A stretch of DNA of 64,000 nucleotides from Chlorokybus atmophyticus (Eukaryota > Streptophyta > Chlorokybophyceae > Chlorokybales > Chlorokybaceae). Positions 22,106-36,827 of the stretch are shown here, in pieces. The notes under the pieces were generated by a model. It saw nothing but the letters and a program-made list of their open reading frames with translations. It was not told the DNA's origin and made no database searches. A program made the translations under genes and the position numbers. The stretch's first letter is position 1. Every line of letters begins with the position of its first letter. The DNA lies in the NCBI GenBank assembly GCA_009103225.1, contig RHPI01003369.1:450068-514067 (forward strand), given 5' to 3'.

Positions 22106-24041
22106 GGCAGCCAGAGCTCCTCTGCCTGCTGGGGTCCGGAGAACCCCCTCCTTGCCCTCTCCCTCTGCCGAACCGACCTTGTCGTGATGGTTGGTAGACT
22201 CGGGGGGGCCTCGGTGCTGGAGGTTCCGGCGCTGGTTGTGGTGGCGGCGCAGGTGGATGACGCCTCTGCGAAGCTAGAATCATGCCCGCGGGTGTACCCA
22301 ATGGCTGTGGAGGAAACCTCGGCGGACCCGGTGTTTGTGGGCCTGCCTCGCGTTCAGCTTGCTGAGCGGCGTACGTCCATCAAACAGCATGAGCCGCTTC
22401 TCTGACCAATGTCCCTTCCCGCGTGGCCGTGGGCTCGGTGTCCGTGTCGGTCCAATGATGATATTGAGGCATGGGCTGCAGGTATACGGCGCTTAGTAGC
22501 TGTCGCCGCATGTCGTGAATGATGGTGGGGACCCGCAAGATCCTTGCCATGTAGGCATCCCACCTTCCTTGTACCACTCCCACATCAAGCACGGTCATGG
22601 CGCGAGCGCGTAGGGTGCGCTGGAGGTCAGTCTGCTGTGCGTGTAGCTCATGAGCAATGGCGATGCGCCGCCGTTGCCGTGCGGCTTCCACCCCTGGCAG
22701 CCGCAGCATTGCCTCTTGCACTCCCTCCAGCGTGTCCGGGGCTGTGGTGGCAGCCTCGTCGTATGCTTGTCGCAGCGAACGAACGAATGCCCCCAACCAT
22801 GATCTCTCTGCTGGGTTGCCAAAGGCAAACAGGGGGACAGCAGGGTGATTGGCAACGAGCCATGTCACGAGACGGGCTCGAGCGGCGCTGCCCTCTTGCA
22901 TCCCCATCATCTGTCTTAATGTGTTGCCCTCAGGCCTGTGCAACATGACTGCTTGCCGGATGAGTGCGGTACGGAGTTGTTGCTCCCCCACCATACCAGC
23001 TCCTCCTCGTTGTGTGGTGTCCCCTTGCGGGGTGAGGTACCCTCGCCCTGCATCGCGTTGATCCTCAGGCATGTCTTCGACCAAAGGAGGCAGCAGCGGG
23101 GCGATTACCCCCCTCAATTGTTGCGCCAACGCCCTCGCTTGGTCTGCCATTGTTACGTGTCCTGGCTGCTCGATGGCGATTGCCGTGGAGGCGCTGGCCA
23201 CATGTGCTGGCGCTACGGTCGGTACGATAACGGCGTGTGCTGCTTCGTACGCTTGTCGGCGCGCGTCCACTTGGGCAGCTTGGTCCATGCGATAACGATG
23301 GGCCTGTTCGAGTGCAGAGAAACGCTCTTGACGACTGCCTGGAGTGAGCCCCCGGAGAGCGGGATCAGCGCCCAGCGCGATGTCAGACATGGTGACCACG
23401 AGGTCTTGCATTTTGTGCCGCTGGAGGCCGAGTGGGTCCAGTGGTGAGGGCTCGAAGTCGATCTGTTGAGCGGGCATGGGTTGCTGCGTTTGACTGGGTG
23501 CGCCCTGCAATCGTGCGTGTAATGCCAGGAACAACTGGATGGTCAGCTCCAATACCGCAGGTTGTCGGTAGGTGACCCCGAACAGACGATCCCTCATCTC
23601 TGGTGCAGTGCCGGCGAGGATTTCATCCTCCAGCTGTTGTTGTGTGGGTTCCGGCAGCGTGTGGTACTCTGGAGGTGGTAGGGGCAAGATGCGGTCATCG
23701 CGTGCCACGCGCGTGGTGCGTTGCCCCCCTGGTCCGTACGCAATGGTGGTGGGTTCCACGTTGCGTAGAACCGACGCCCAGGCGCGCTCTGCTTGCGGCC
23801 CGCGTGGCACTTGCTGTGTGACGTCCAACGCTGGTGGCGGTGCCGTTCGTCCCTCAGGAAGTGGTGCAGTGGGTATGGCAGCACTACTGGTGGTGGCACC
23901 TGCAGCAGTCGCTGTTACTGAGGTGGCGGCTGTGAGGGTGGCAGCAGTTGCGGTTGATGTGGTCGCTTCGATGGAGGCAGGAGTGGTGGATTCACCACTT
24001 ACGCAACGACCATGGTTGTTGCGGCGTGGGTGCTCTCCATC
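22106..24041 (-). pseudogene. Gypsy A module of unknown function between Gag and protease
   Basis: The main open frame runs from the solo LTR edge (24041) to 22380, about 550 codons; a Pro/Arg/Gly-rich stretch links it to the protease. I recognise no known domain. It is rich in Ala, Arg and Gln and probably helical, with conserved blocks such as GDTTQRGGAGMVGEQQLRTA, LVTWLVANHPAVPLFAFGN, MLRLPGVEAARQRRR and VQGRWDAYMARILRVPTI. Copy B has diverged homologues of the same blocks at 58171-58720, so this is a genuine part of the element. It could be an extended capsid or a second structural protein. Confidence 0.7.
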
Positions 24042-24046
24042 ACCGG

Positions 24047-24571
24047 TGTAACAGCACCACCGGCGCCGGTGATGCCCCTTCAATCCTCTACCCCAACACC
24101 CACACCGCCTATGACAAGCCCTTCAACGGCGTGGCCGCCACTGAGCAGAGAACTGAAAGTCCCCACATCAGATTGATGTGACCTTTTATATCAAGAGTAT
24201 ATCAACAATATACCTCTCAATAACTAACTCACAACTAGACATCGACCCTACAGATAGGGTAGTTAGGAAATCTAGCGTAAGCGAATCACAGCTCAGATAA
24301 GGTACCTATCGATAAGGTACCTATCCAAAGATACCTATCGTAAGGTACCTAACGAGATAGTGATCACATTATATCAAATGTGACACTAAATAGGCTTGAA
24401 TAAGCGGTTCTACACCCATTGGGACTTATTTAAGCTATGATAAAGCATCATAGCCTTTAATAAGCGAGGAACCGTAGAAAAGAGGTATAAATAAGCATAT
24501 TTAAATACTTATTCATACAAATGTGTTATTTAGGTAGCAATAATACCCCTATTATTATTGCTCCCGTTACA
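24047..24571 (-). repeat. Solo LTR inserted in gypsy A
   Basis: 525 bp with TGTAAC/GTTACA ends and a 5-bp target duplication ACCGG on both sides (24042-24046, 24572-24576). It is AT-rich against its GC-rich surroundings. At 24295-24355 it contains about four copies of a GGTACCTATC-type motif, which could be enhancer repeats in U3. No internal region remains, as expected after LTR-LTR recombination. Confidence 0.92.
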
Positions 24572-24576
24572 ACCGG

Positions 24577-25485
24577 GGACAGCGTGGTGCCAAGAGTGCT
24601 GACACCTGCTGTCGTGGTCGGTGTGGACGCCGACGGTGTCGTCGACGGCGTCGTCCCAGCGGTGGTTGTGGCTGCGGAGGCAGCGCCACTTGTGGCGTCC
24701 GATGATGCCGCTGTTGACGACGCGCCAGCTTCCCTCCGCGCACGTCTGGATGGTTGTACGCGTGACGGCGTGGGAGTGTCCCTATCCCGTTTCGGTGCCA
24801 TCAGTGCCCACCTAGCAGCATAGCAGGCTTGATAGTCCTGCTCCTTGTTCTCCTCCAGCTGTGCCACGCGCGCCATCAGGGCTGCCACTTGGTCAATAGC
24901 CGGTGGATTGGTTGGTGCCTTTACAGCAGCAGCTCCAGCGCGAGGACGTCCCTCAAGTCCTGTGTGCTGTGGAGGGCGGTTTTTCCCTCTATAGCCAACT
25001 TCTTCCTTGCGGGCGCCAGCGTTATTGTTGTTGTTGGGGTTGTGGCCACCAGCGTTGTTGCCGTTGTTGCGACCACTAGCGTTGTTGCTGTTGTTGTAGC
25101 CGCCAGCGTGGTTGCTGTTGTTGTAGCCCCCGTTGTTGTTGTTGTTGTTGTTGTTGCCGCGGTAGCCAACAGCGTTGTTGCCGTTGTTGTAGCCAATAGA
25201 GGGCCGCAGCTCAGGGAACTTGAGCCAGCATACTGTCTCCAAGTGTCCCGTCTTGTGGCAGTGGTCGCACACAAGGTTGCCGTAATCTTCGGTGCACTCT
25301 TTTTGGTAGTGGCCATGTCGACCACACCGGTGGCACTGGAGCCACAAGGGCAGCATGAGCTGACCGTTTATCCTTGTAATGGATGCCTTGCGGCTCGCGG
25401 CTGCGGTCCCGCCGAAGAGGCTCTGCACTTGTGCCTGCCATAGGCCGTGAGGCACTGCGGTCGGTGTCCAGCACCGCTTTCTCAT
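24577..25485 (-). pseudogene. Gypsy A nucleocapsid part of Gag (two zinc knuckles)
   Basis: It encodes two adjacent knuckles, CHRCGRHGHYQKEC and CDHCHKTGHLETVC, followed by a long Asn/Gly-rich repeat region (25030-25190) and an Ala/Thr/Ser-rich tail. It is shifted one base relative to upstream gag, which ends its own frame near KRSAHAALVAPV; copy B keeps these segments joined. The Asn/Gly repeats come from GTT/TTG-type triplets on the plus strand and may have expanded by slippage. Confidence 0.8.
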
Positions 25486-26623
25486 ACACTGCGCGCTTAT
25501 GGATGGCTTGTGCCGTCTCGAAAGCTTCCTTGAGGGTGTAGCCGAGGGGCCTGCTGTAGTTCAGCGTCAGGCGCGTTGACTCACTCAGGGTGGGATCCAG
25601 CTCGGCCACATACACCACTGCTGCCGCCTCCTCACTGACGATCTTGTAGTCAGTGTCTTTAAGCAACCCTTCCAACCGTGATTACAGTCGGAGAGGGTCC
25701 TCGTGGAGCTTCCGTCGAAAACGCCTCAACTCCTCCACCTTGCTGTTGGTTTGAGGTGGGAAGGTGCGCCGAAGTGCGGCGTAGAGGTCCTTCAACGGGG
25801 AGTCCGACATGGCCGCGCCCACCGTAAGCGCGGGTGCACGCAATGCCACTGAGCCGAGGGTGAAAACACTGGCTCCCGCTGGAGCACGCGAGTTTGGTGT
25901 TGGTAGCAGGGGCGTACCCATCTCCAATGCTGCAACTTGCTGCTCCTCTTGTTGCTCCCTGATGATGGCAGCGGTGCGGTTGAGTATTCTCATCCGGCGC
26001 TCGGCCTTCTTGCTTTCGATCTCTGCAGGAGTCAATGAGGCCACTACCACCTCAACCTCTTCATTCTCTGCCTTCTCCATGGCTGCAGCTAGAGTGAGAC
26101 CCGTGACTGAGGCGGGCGGGGCCGCTGCTACAGGGACAGTAACCGATGGGCTGTGCAGTGACGTGGCGGCTATTGTGCTGGCCAACTCGCCATAGCCATC
26201 AATCTTGTGCAACTCAGCGACGGACTTCCACACATCATGTGCTTCGTGATCAAGGTATTGGGCGGACACATGAAACGATACCTCGTCTGTCCAAACCTTG
26301 CTCTTGAGGGCTTGATGCCGCATCTTGGAGTGGAACTTGATGATGAACTCGTCAAGTGAGGTGGTGCCAGGGCGTCCGGAGAAGCGTAGGGAGTTGGTTG
26401 AGCTCGCAGACTCCATCTCTTCGTCGTCACTGTCCGATGGTGGTGGAGATGCTCGTTGACGAGGAGTGGAGTGAGAGGAGGTGAAGCCGGAGACGGGGCG
26501 TGAGCCTCTGCTGCTACGGTAATCGCTCCCTTCACTTGCGCGCTCGTAGGTAAGGTTGGAGGTTGGGCTCCAGCTGTTGAGGTCCCCTTCTTCTATTGGC
26601 GAGAAAGGGGTGGGCCTGCTCAT
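25486..26623 (-). pseudogene. Gypsy A Gag, N-terminal part
   Basis: The first ATG is at 26623, about 210 bp from the 5' LTR. After a Ser/Pro-rich N terminus comes a capsid-like segment (RPGTTSLDEFIIKFHSKM, then DHEAHDVWKSV). An in-frame TAA near 25680 follows EDPLRL; the frame then continues with KDTDYKIVSEEAAAVVYVAE and LKEAFETAQAIHKRAV. Copy B reads through the same spot, so the TAA is a nonsense mutation. Confidence 0.78.
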
Positions 26624-26836
26624 ACAGCTGATGCGATGGTGAAAGTGGATGAAGGGTAGAGTGTTTGTGCTCTACAATGGGATCTCCAATGCTGCTATCA
26701 CCCAACACACTAGCGCTTGTGCGCGCTATGCAATGACGGTGACAACACTGCACTGTGATGTGTACAACTACAGATTGCGATGCTGATGTACAGCCTGCAA
26801 CTACACTCACTTAAGCAAAGAGGGTGACACTGTAAG

Positions 26837-27439
26837 TCAACAAGCCATTACGATAGGTAGTGATGTTTACACAGCTTTTTGCATGAGTGGAAGAGAAATT
26901 ACACTGTTAAGTGAGGTGAATGAGCAAGCACCACGTGGATGCTATGCCCTGACTGATGCCAACAAGCACACCGCAACCAAGTACACAAAGCTCACAGCGA
27001 GGACAAGCACAGTGCACAAGAACATGCACAGGCTCTCACACGGTGAGGGGATTCTTGGGAACCAGGACGGTGTGTTTCGTAGTTCAAGTCGCTTCACAAG
27101 CTCTTAGCTTTCTCACTTACAGTGTCACCAGCTGATCCGGTGAACACTGTGCCTACTTATACAAGTCAACTCATGACTGTCCAGAACATAAGCTAACGGT
27201 CATATCGAGGCTATTTCCACAAAAAATTACCACTCGATATAAAACCTGACTTATAACTGAACTCACAACTGAACAGCTACGCGCGGTGCCTATGTAGGCT
27301 ATGGCCATGAGCTACTCTAGAGACATGACCTGGCTACTGGTCAGAGACGCGCGCGGGTTGCCATGCTGGTAAGCCGGGCGAGGGTCTCGCTGTAGGCATG
27401 CCCGATGATGACTGGCATGCTTGGGCGATAGGCATGACA
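26837..27439 (-). repeat. 5' LTR (right) of gypsy A
   Basis: 603 bp, about 97% identical to 11003-11605. It lies ~210 bp upstream of the gag ATG and holds a minus-strand TATAAG motif near 27155. The bases outside it (CATTG) are not matched at the other end, which is disturbed by the 242-bp duplication. Confidence 0.65.
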
Positions 27440-27631
27440 CATTGCAACCGGCAGGTCGCGGCCTGCCGCGCCGACTGAACGCCAGCGCGACTGCCATTAT
27501 GCAAGTCGCGACCCATTGATAATGGCATTTATGAAGTGACCATTTACGATGTTACTGGATCGAGAAACAGCGATCGCGAAACTCGTGTGCAAGGCAGGAA
27601 TTGCACCTAAGTCTCAAGCTCCGATGACCAA

Positions 27632-27710
27632 TGTCACAGCCCAATCGACCATAAAAGACAATATACTTTTATGGTCGATTTGTGGTAATTATGTGTACCC
27701 TCCCATTACA
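27632..27710. repeat. 79-bp foldback sequence, copy 2
   Basis: TGTCACAG...CATTACA with perfect 15-bp inverted arms (27643-27657 and 27666-27680) and an 8-base loop. It is related over its full length to 10504-10582. Confidence 0.6.
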
Positions 27711-28354
27711 GTAGTTAGTGACAGCGATGCGGTTAGCAGCGGCAGCCACAGTTATTAGCAATAGTCCACATCCGTAGGAGCAGCTGAGTTAGTAGTTAGT
27801 CAATTCCATGTCACAATAGTTGACAGCGATCATGTGCGGGCAGACACCCTACTCTCCACACATTGCATAACCACTCACTTACCTCACTTACCCGCGTTGT
27901 TTACTGGCACGTGTTGGCCACCAACACGTGGAGCATTGATAGGTTACGTTGTAGGCCATCCCTTCCATCCGCTACATTTTTGCCCGCATCTTCCCAGGGA
28001 GTTCACGCACATGATAGCCGTAGGATTTGTCACCTTCTCTCTGCACTTCAAGATCACCGACAAGTAGAGTTGGTGGTGAGCGCATAACCCGGCGCTCCAC
28101 AGGCTTCTAGTCGCTTTGGGACATGTGGTGGTGTCTGCAGCTTGCTCGTGCAGCTAAGTGCGTGCCATGCAGCTAGCCCCGTTCCGTACAGCCCGCAATC
28201 AGCCATATCATGCGATACACGAAACAATCCACACAACAATGCACAATCACGCATGAACGCACTGACAGAAGGAGCCTTGGAAGAGCATGTTGTTCTAAGC
28301 AGCGGCATGTATGTAACTCTCTTGCGATTTGTCACTTACATCATCTTTGCTGCC
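27711..28354. other. No gene recognised
   Basis: Intergenic DNA without a convincing exon or repeat structure. Confidence 0.4.
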
Positions 28355-28640
28355 CCAATGTCAGAGCACTTAAACTTGACTGGTCATGCAAAGCATATGG
28401 CACCGATCAGCCTTGTGCTTGCTGATATGCAGTGCCTTGTGCAGTCTTTGCACAAGGCACTACATGTGATAAGTTATCAAACCTTAAGCCATATAAGCTC
28501 AAGAGTAGACCTACATCAGGGCGCACCTCACAAGCACCACACATGCTTATAATTGTAAGATGGACAACCCATTGAGTTTCTTCTTACTTTCATAAGTGAC
28601 AGCGAACGACTTTTACCAGCCTTATGAGCATGACAACTCC
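28355..28640 (+). repeat. Dispersed repeat, copy 1 (related to 47985-48250)
   Basis: Shares blocks such as AGCATATGGCACCGA, GCTGATAT and TGCCTTGTGCAG, in the same order and orientation, with 47985-48250; later parts align more weakly. It is probably an LTR fragment of the chromodomain gypsy group, since the other copy lies next to such a remnant. Confidence 0.55.
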
Positions 28641-30187
28641 CACCGCGACACGCTCTAAGGCTTGCAAGGCTATTGAACTCACATAGCCTAAGAGTGCATT
28701 TTCAAGATTTTGACAACGGCAACTCAGTCAGATCTTTATTGAGTCATATCATACAAACTTATTGTGCATAATGAACACAAACATGTACATACTAAACACA
28801 CACATCTTCTATTCTGTGACACTCTTTAGCGGTAGGAGGCCATGCACATGTAGCAATGGCGCAGCAATCAGCTACTACCGTGAAGGGGGCTGTGGGTATA
28901 ATTATCGTTGTTATTAAATGTTTTATCTTGCTTACTGGCATTGGATTAATGAAGCTCTACACTGCTCTGCTATGCCATACGTACAATAAAGTGCTGCCCT
29001 GCTAACCGTGGTGTGTTCTACTTGCATGCATCATCATCTGCATGCGTTGTCTTACCTTATGCATAAGATTTTATATGTTCGGAATCAGTCTCATAGCCTA
29101 GCTTGATTAAGGCTGAGTTATTGAAATGGTGTAATGTTGTATTGATTGCCTATTAAAGTCATTCGGGCTGTGCTGCGACTGCTTACATTTAGGTCCCCTT
29201 CAATTCATGTTATGCTCATTGTAGATGGACAGAATGGGTCATCTCCTGATATTGCAGCTATACCAACATTTATGAACATAAGGTTCAGGTTGGGGTGAAG
29301 CGTAACAGTAGGTTGAGTGACTTGTATGTATACCAAAAGTAGCACACTTAGCATGGCATGCAAATGATATGGAAGTGGATGCACATATAGCTACTCAACA
29401 CTTGGTATGCAACGGCAAGCAAGCATAGATACTCACCACCATTAGTAATTGCTCAAAGCTTATAGATTAAGATATTAATTATTACCCACCTTATATGCAC
29501 GTAGCAGTTGGGAATGGCTGGGGTGTAGCAAAGCAAAGGTGCAAATGAGATAATATGATTCAATGAAATGGCCAACTCAAGCATGTCACAGTAGGCCAAA
29601 CTGCTTGACCATGACAACAACTAATGGATGCTAGGCTACAAAGTGTGCTTGTCAACGCTGAATACCTAATATACAAAGGCAAGTATATGCCTGCTGGGCC
29701 GGTTGCGCAGGATATTCATATGACGACTGTGTACACAATGCAGTTCTAAACAGGCACAGCGGCATTGCATGTCAGAATGCCAGCGCGGTTGGCTGAGAAC
29801 AATGCTGGCGGCAAGCTTGTTTGATAGTTTTACTAGAAACACCTCGGGTACAATGCTTACATGCATGTCGAAGTTAAGCAGGAAACAAACGACTGATTAC
29901 AAGCGCATGGTGGTTGTTACTATTCTAATCAGCATACGACAAGCTACTCTGCACAAGTATATATCAAGCATACCACCCTGCACGCAATGAACACAGCACA
30001 AGACTGCATGCTCAATCTGGTGAAGGCTGTTGGGATTGCAAGTAGGCAGCATTTGCTGCTGCCGTCCAACGCTACATCGATATTATTGGTTACAGGTCTA
30101 CCTGCTCTGTGCAAGTGGTCTAGAGGATGACAAAATGCTGTACAGTGCGACAACTAGTGCTACGCTGCGGCTGCCCCAACAGTCGTC
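28641..30187. other. No gene recognised
   Basis: AT-rich intergenic DNA. The last ~120 bp before 30188 are the 3' flank of the hiC6-like gene and resemble the 3' flanks of the other two copies (shared TGCTGTACAGTG). Confidence 0.45.
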
Positions 30188-30808
30188 CTAGTATCCAAGC
30201 TTCTCCTTAACAGTGTCCACAGCGCTGTTGACTGTGTCGGTGACCTTCTCAGTCAATGTCTGCATCGCAGAGACAACCATTAGTGCCACATGATCAACTG
30301 AAACTCGCAACAACTCAAATGTGCACATAACAACTACTCTGTATACACATGTACAGATGCGCACAACGCATGTAGCAATCATAGTACACGTCACATACCG
30401 GCTGTGGCGCCATCTCATCGGACTTCTGGTTCAGCTTGTCACCGGCCTGGTTCAGCTTGTTCCCGGCCGTCTGTGTGGTGTCGGATGCCGCACGCTGGGT
30501 GTGCTCCTTAGCGTTCTGAGCCTTGTCACGGGCGTTATCAGCAGCATTTGACATCGCCTCCTTGGCATCCTCCTGTGTAAAGTAATGGGATTCCTTAAGC
30601 ACTACCTTACAAGTAGTGCTTATTCGCGCACAGCCCATTCACACCGCGCACGACATGCAGACACCCACGAACATGCAGGCACACACGAACGCATTTCTCT
30701 GCCCACACACAACTGCATGCGCACCTTCTTGTTGTGTGCGTAGTCGCCCATGGTCTGGAAGGTCTCGCTGGCCTTGTTCTTCACGTCCTGGCCGTCGGTG
30801 GAAGACAT
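30188..30808 (-). CDS. hiC6: hiC6-like LEA protein, copy 2
   Basis: Three exons: 30725-30808, 30399-30572 and 30188-30259 (84, 174, 72 nt), with GT-AG introns in the same places as copy 1. The 109-residue product begins MSSTDGQDVKNKASE and ends VDTVKEKLGY. It differs from the other copies by a few substitutions; in exon 2, KEAMS replaces KAAMS and AQNAKEH replaces AQDAKEH. All codons are open and the splice sites intact, so it is probably functional. It lies head-to-head with copy 3, 6 kb away, with similar 5' and 3' flanks. Function as for copy 1: a hydrophilic helical stress protein. Confidence 0.82.
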
Positions 30809-30990
30809 CGCCGCTGAAGAGAAATGAGCTAGGCACTGAGATTGAGAGGTGCGACACTCAGCAACAAAAGCTATCCACAAGAGGCGGCTTGAAGGCAATC
30901 AAACAACTTGACCACTTGGAGCGCAGCGGGCGGGTTCATATACCAGCCGCTTCAGCTGGGCGCCACGCCTGCCTGTGCGTTTGAGCAAAT

Positions 30991-31038
30991 TCGGCTGATG
31001 TGGCGGGCAGAGATTGCTCGCGATACGATGTGCCGCGC
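30991..31038 (-). promoter_or_regulatory. Shared promoter block of hiC6-like copy 2
   Basis: It contains the same GCGATACGATGTG (31020-31032) about 212-225 bp upstream of the ATG, with the nearby AGATT block also conserved. The ACGTGGC seen in the other copies is changed to ATGTGGC here. Confidence 0.5.
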
Positions 31039-31039
31039 A

Positions 31040-34472
<3,433 letters not shown>

Positions 34473-34706
34473 TAAAGGCACCCACAGTAGCATTGAAGTT
34501 GTGTCGTGCCACTGCAGCCCGACCCTAAGTGGCAACAAGTACACAACATGATTAGAATCCCACATAAGTCCGTCCAATGTGCCATCATGCAGACAGCAAC
34601 ATGCACTCAAAGTAAATTGACATTGCACATTGTTAAACTCCCAAGCTGTGGAACAGTTTGCTATTCAACCCATGCACAACAATGCATGCCACCATGCAGG
34701 ACTCAC

Positions 34707-34934
34707 CACATCCAATCAGTCACTACGGTACGGTACTTCAGCAAGTCGTCTTGCTGTTGGCGTGTTAATGCATCAAAGGTGTCCTTGTGGTTACTGCTAG
34801 TAAGGTGAGACCTGAAGTTTTGCACTCCCACTCTGGCGATCCAGCCTTTGTGTATGCCTGTAAGGTTGCAGCCGTAGATGCAACGGATGAAGTAGTTTTC
34901 GAAGGTGGCAACATGTCGAGAATCCGCCATAGAC
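34707..34934 (-). CDS. Possible exon with BED-like zinc finger, unknown gene
   Basis: An open stretch on the minus strand is bordered by a strong acceptor (pyrimidine run, then CAG, at 34935) and a consensus donor (GTGAGT at 34701-34706). The encoded ~75 residues include CIYGC, then NFRSHLTSSNH, i.e. a C-x3-C...H-x5-H arrangement resembling BED or C2H2 fingers of hAT-type transposases, and a polar helix with LTRQQQDDLLKYRT. I found no neighbouring exon or transposase core, so this may be a fragment of a gene or transposon. Confidence 0.35.
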
Positions 34935-35372
34935 CTGAGAAAGAAGACGACGCAATGCACAGACGAAACGACGCGGCCGCTAAGCTCGACAATCTTGGCG
35001 TTGCTGCCGTCGAAGAGCTTGCATGCGACTTGGTTTCCGGGCCGTGGTAGTTATCGACTATATCGCCCGAGCGCGTATGATATCCCATCATACGTAGGAC
35101 ACATTACGCACGAACCACAGTTTGACTTGAATTGTTAACATGTTGCACAGGGAACTCACAATGTCCAGCGACGCCGCGCCATATCACGTCATATGACAGC
35201 ATATGACGGCATATTGATGGATGTGACACCATATCGTATGACATGGAATGGTATGGTGCGATGTCGCATGGCATGTCGTGAGTTCCTTGTTGACAGAGTT
35301 CAGTTAACATGTGACGGATAACCCCAGTTAATATGACGAAACCGAAAATTATTTTTGGGTGACCTAAACTGA

Positions 35373-35800
35373 AGCGCATTGCATGCAGGATACCATATGT
35401 GATATCTAACATACGCTGTTGAGCATATCGCGACATATGATGCCGTATGCTAGCACATCATACGATATTTTATCAAGTGACGCCATATGCTGTGCTGCAA
35501 TGTCGCGATACGTCGCGTCCGTCGCTCCTTGTATGCCTGTTGTGGCGGTGAGATAAGGTGTGATCATTGACGTCACTCAATTAACGTTCAGGTCGCATTG
35601 CACGCATGATACTATATATGTGGTATCCATCCATATGCTGTTGAGCATATCGCGCCATATAATCCGGTATACTAGCACATCCAACGATATTCGATCAAGT
35701 GACACCAAATGCTGAGCTGCAATGTCGTGATACGTCCCATCCGTCGCTGTTTGGATTCCGGTTGTAGCGGTGACATGGCGTGTGGCAGGCCTCAGCCGGC
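35373..35800. repeat. Diverged tandem duplication, ~219-bp unit
   Basis: Unit 1 starts near 35373 and unit 2 near 35592. Both run through TGTTGAGCATATCGCG, AGCACATC, ATCAAGTGAC, CTGCAATGTCG and CCGTCGCT in the same order. Identity is perhaps three quarters. Both units are rich in CATATG words. Confidence 0.7.
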
Positions 35801-36566
35801 ACTGACAATTTTTGTGTGGTGACTCACTGGTGATGGCCGCCCGCCTCGTGCCCAATCAGCCGCACCGCTAGTTGAGCGTTACGCATCATGTAATGTAGCA
35901 GTGTTATACCCTGCAGCAAAATACATCACTATGTTGATTAAAGTGCTAATAAAGGCCTAGTGCACAATTGCAAGCAGCGGCAGCAGGCATGCCACTGCGG
36001 CACCTTATGCGGGGAAGGGCATTAAATACCCTTTCCTTGTATAATTTGCAATAAAGGTACGTAAACCTACCCTTGCTGTAACTAGATTTCTTCATGAGAA
36101 ACCCCTCTGGCACGGACAAAGTATTTACATAAATAATTAGTTAATTATTATTATTATACATGAGGTAAATCAAGCCCTTTACAATAACCATTACACTTTT
36201 TGTGAGGAGAACGTCGTCCTAATAGGGAGCGTCACTGTAATGAGGGCAACAGCTAATTGAACTCATTGATGTTTTAATGATTAATTTGTGTGGATGGCTG
36301 ATAAGCATCTCAATTACATGATCAATCCCCATTGCATGGAGACAAGAATTCATAGTCAATTTTGGTGTAGTATATGCTATATATATATTTACCATTATGT
36401 ACGTCATACCCTCGTTGCAATAACAGATTGTCACTGCATGTCACGTGTCGCTACTTACGACATGTCACTACAGACGTTATCCATTAGTTTACACTACACA
36501 TCGAAGAACCTCCTCCGTATAGTAATAGCTTCACATTCGTGGTCACTATAACAAGGGTGGACTGTA
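35801..36566. other. No gene recognised
   Basis: AT-rich intergenic DNA upstream of the hiC6-like copy 3 promoter. Confidence 0.45.
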
Positions 36567-36619
36567 CGACACATCGTATCGCAAGGAATCTGCTTGCCAC
36601 GTCTGACCTCCGATACGAG
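36567..36619 (+). promoter_or_regulatory. Shared promoter block of hiC6-like copy 3
   Basis: In reverse complement it matches the copy 1 block almost base for base: GCGATACGATGTG (36570-36582), AGATTCC-type spacer, and ACGTGGC (36596-36602). It lies 209-261 bp upstream of the ATG. Confidence 0.6.
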
Positions 36620-36827
36620 CATCATTAGAATTCGCTAGAACGCATGCAGGCAGCGCCGCGTGGTTGCGCCCAGCTGAAGCAGCTGGGTAGGCTTACATAA
36701 GGTTGCCTGCTGCGCACCAAGAGGCAAAGCAGTTTGATTGCCTTCAAGCCGCCTCTTGCGGATAGTTCTTGTTCTTGTCTGTTGCGCTTTTCAAGCTCAG
36801 TCTCTAGCTCTCACCTCTCCAGCGACG

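Larger units (their letters stand above)
11003..27439 (-). mobile_element. Gypsy element A: Ty3/gypsy retrotransposon encoding a C5-DNA methyltransferase and a PHD finger
   Basis: The minus-strand element lies between 603-bp repeats at 11003-11605 and 26837-27439. From 5' to 3' (high to low coordinates) it encodes gag, two CCHC knuckles, a ~550-residue module of unknown function, aspartic protease, cytosine-5 methyltransferase, RT, RNase H, integrase and PHD finger. A copia element (14977-20039) splits pol between DNMT and RT, and a solo LTR (24047-24571) splits the region after the zinc knuckles. Excluding those insertions the element is about 10.8 kb. One in-frame stop and several single-base frameshifts show this copy is no longer autonomous, but most catalytic motifs survive. 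Confidence 0.85.
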
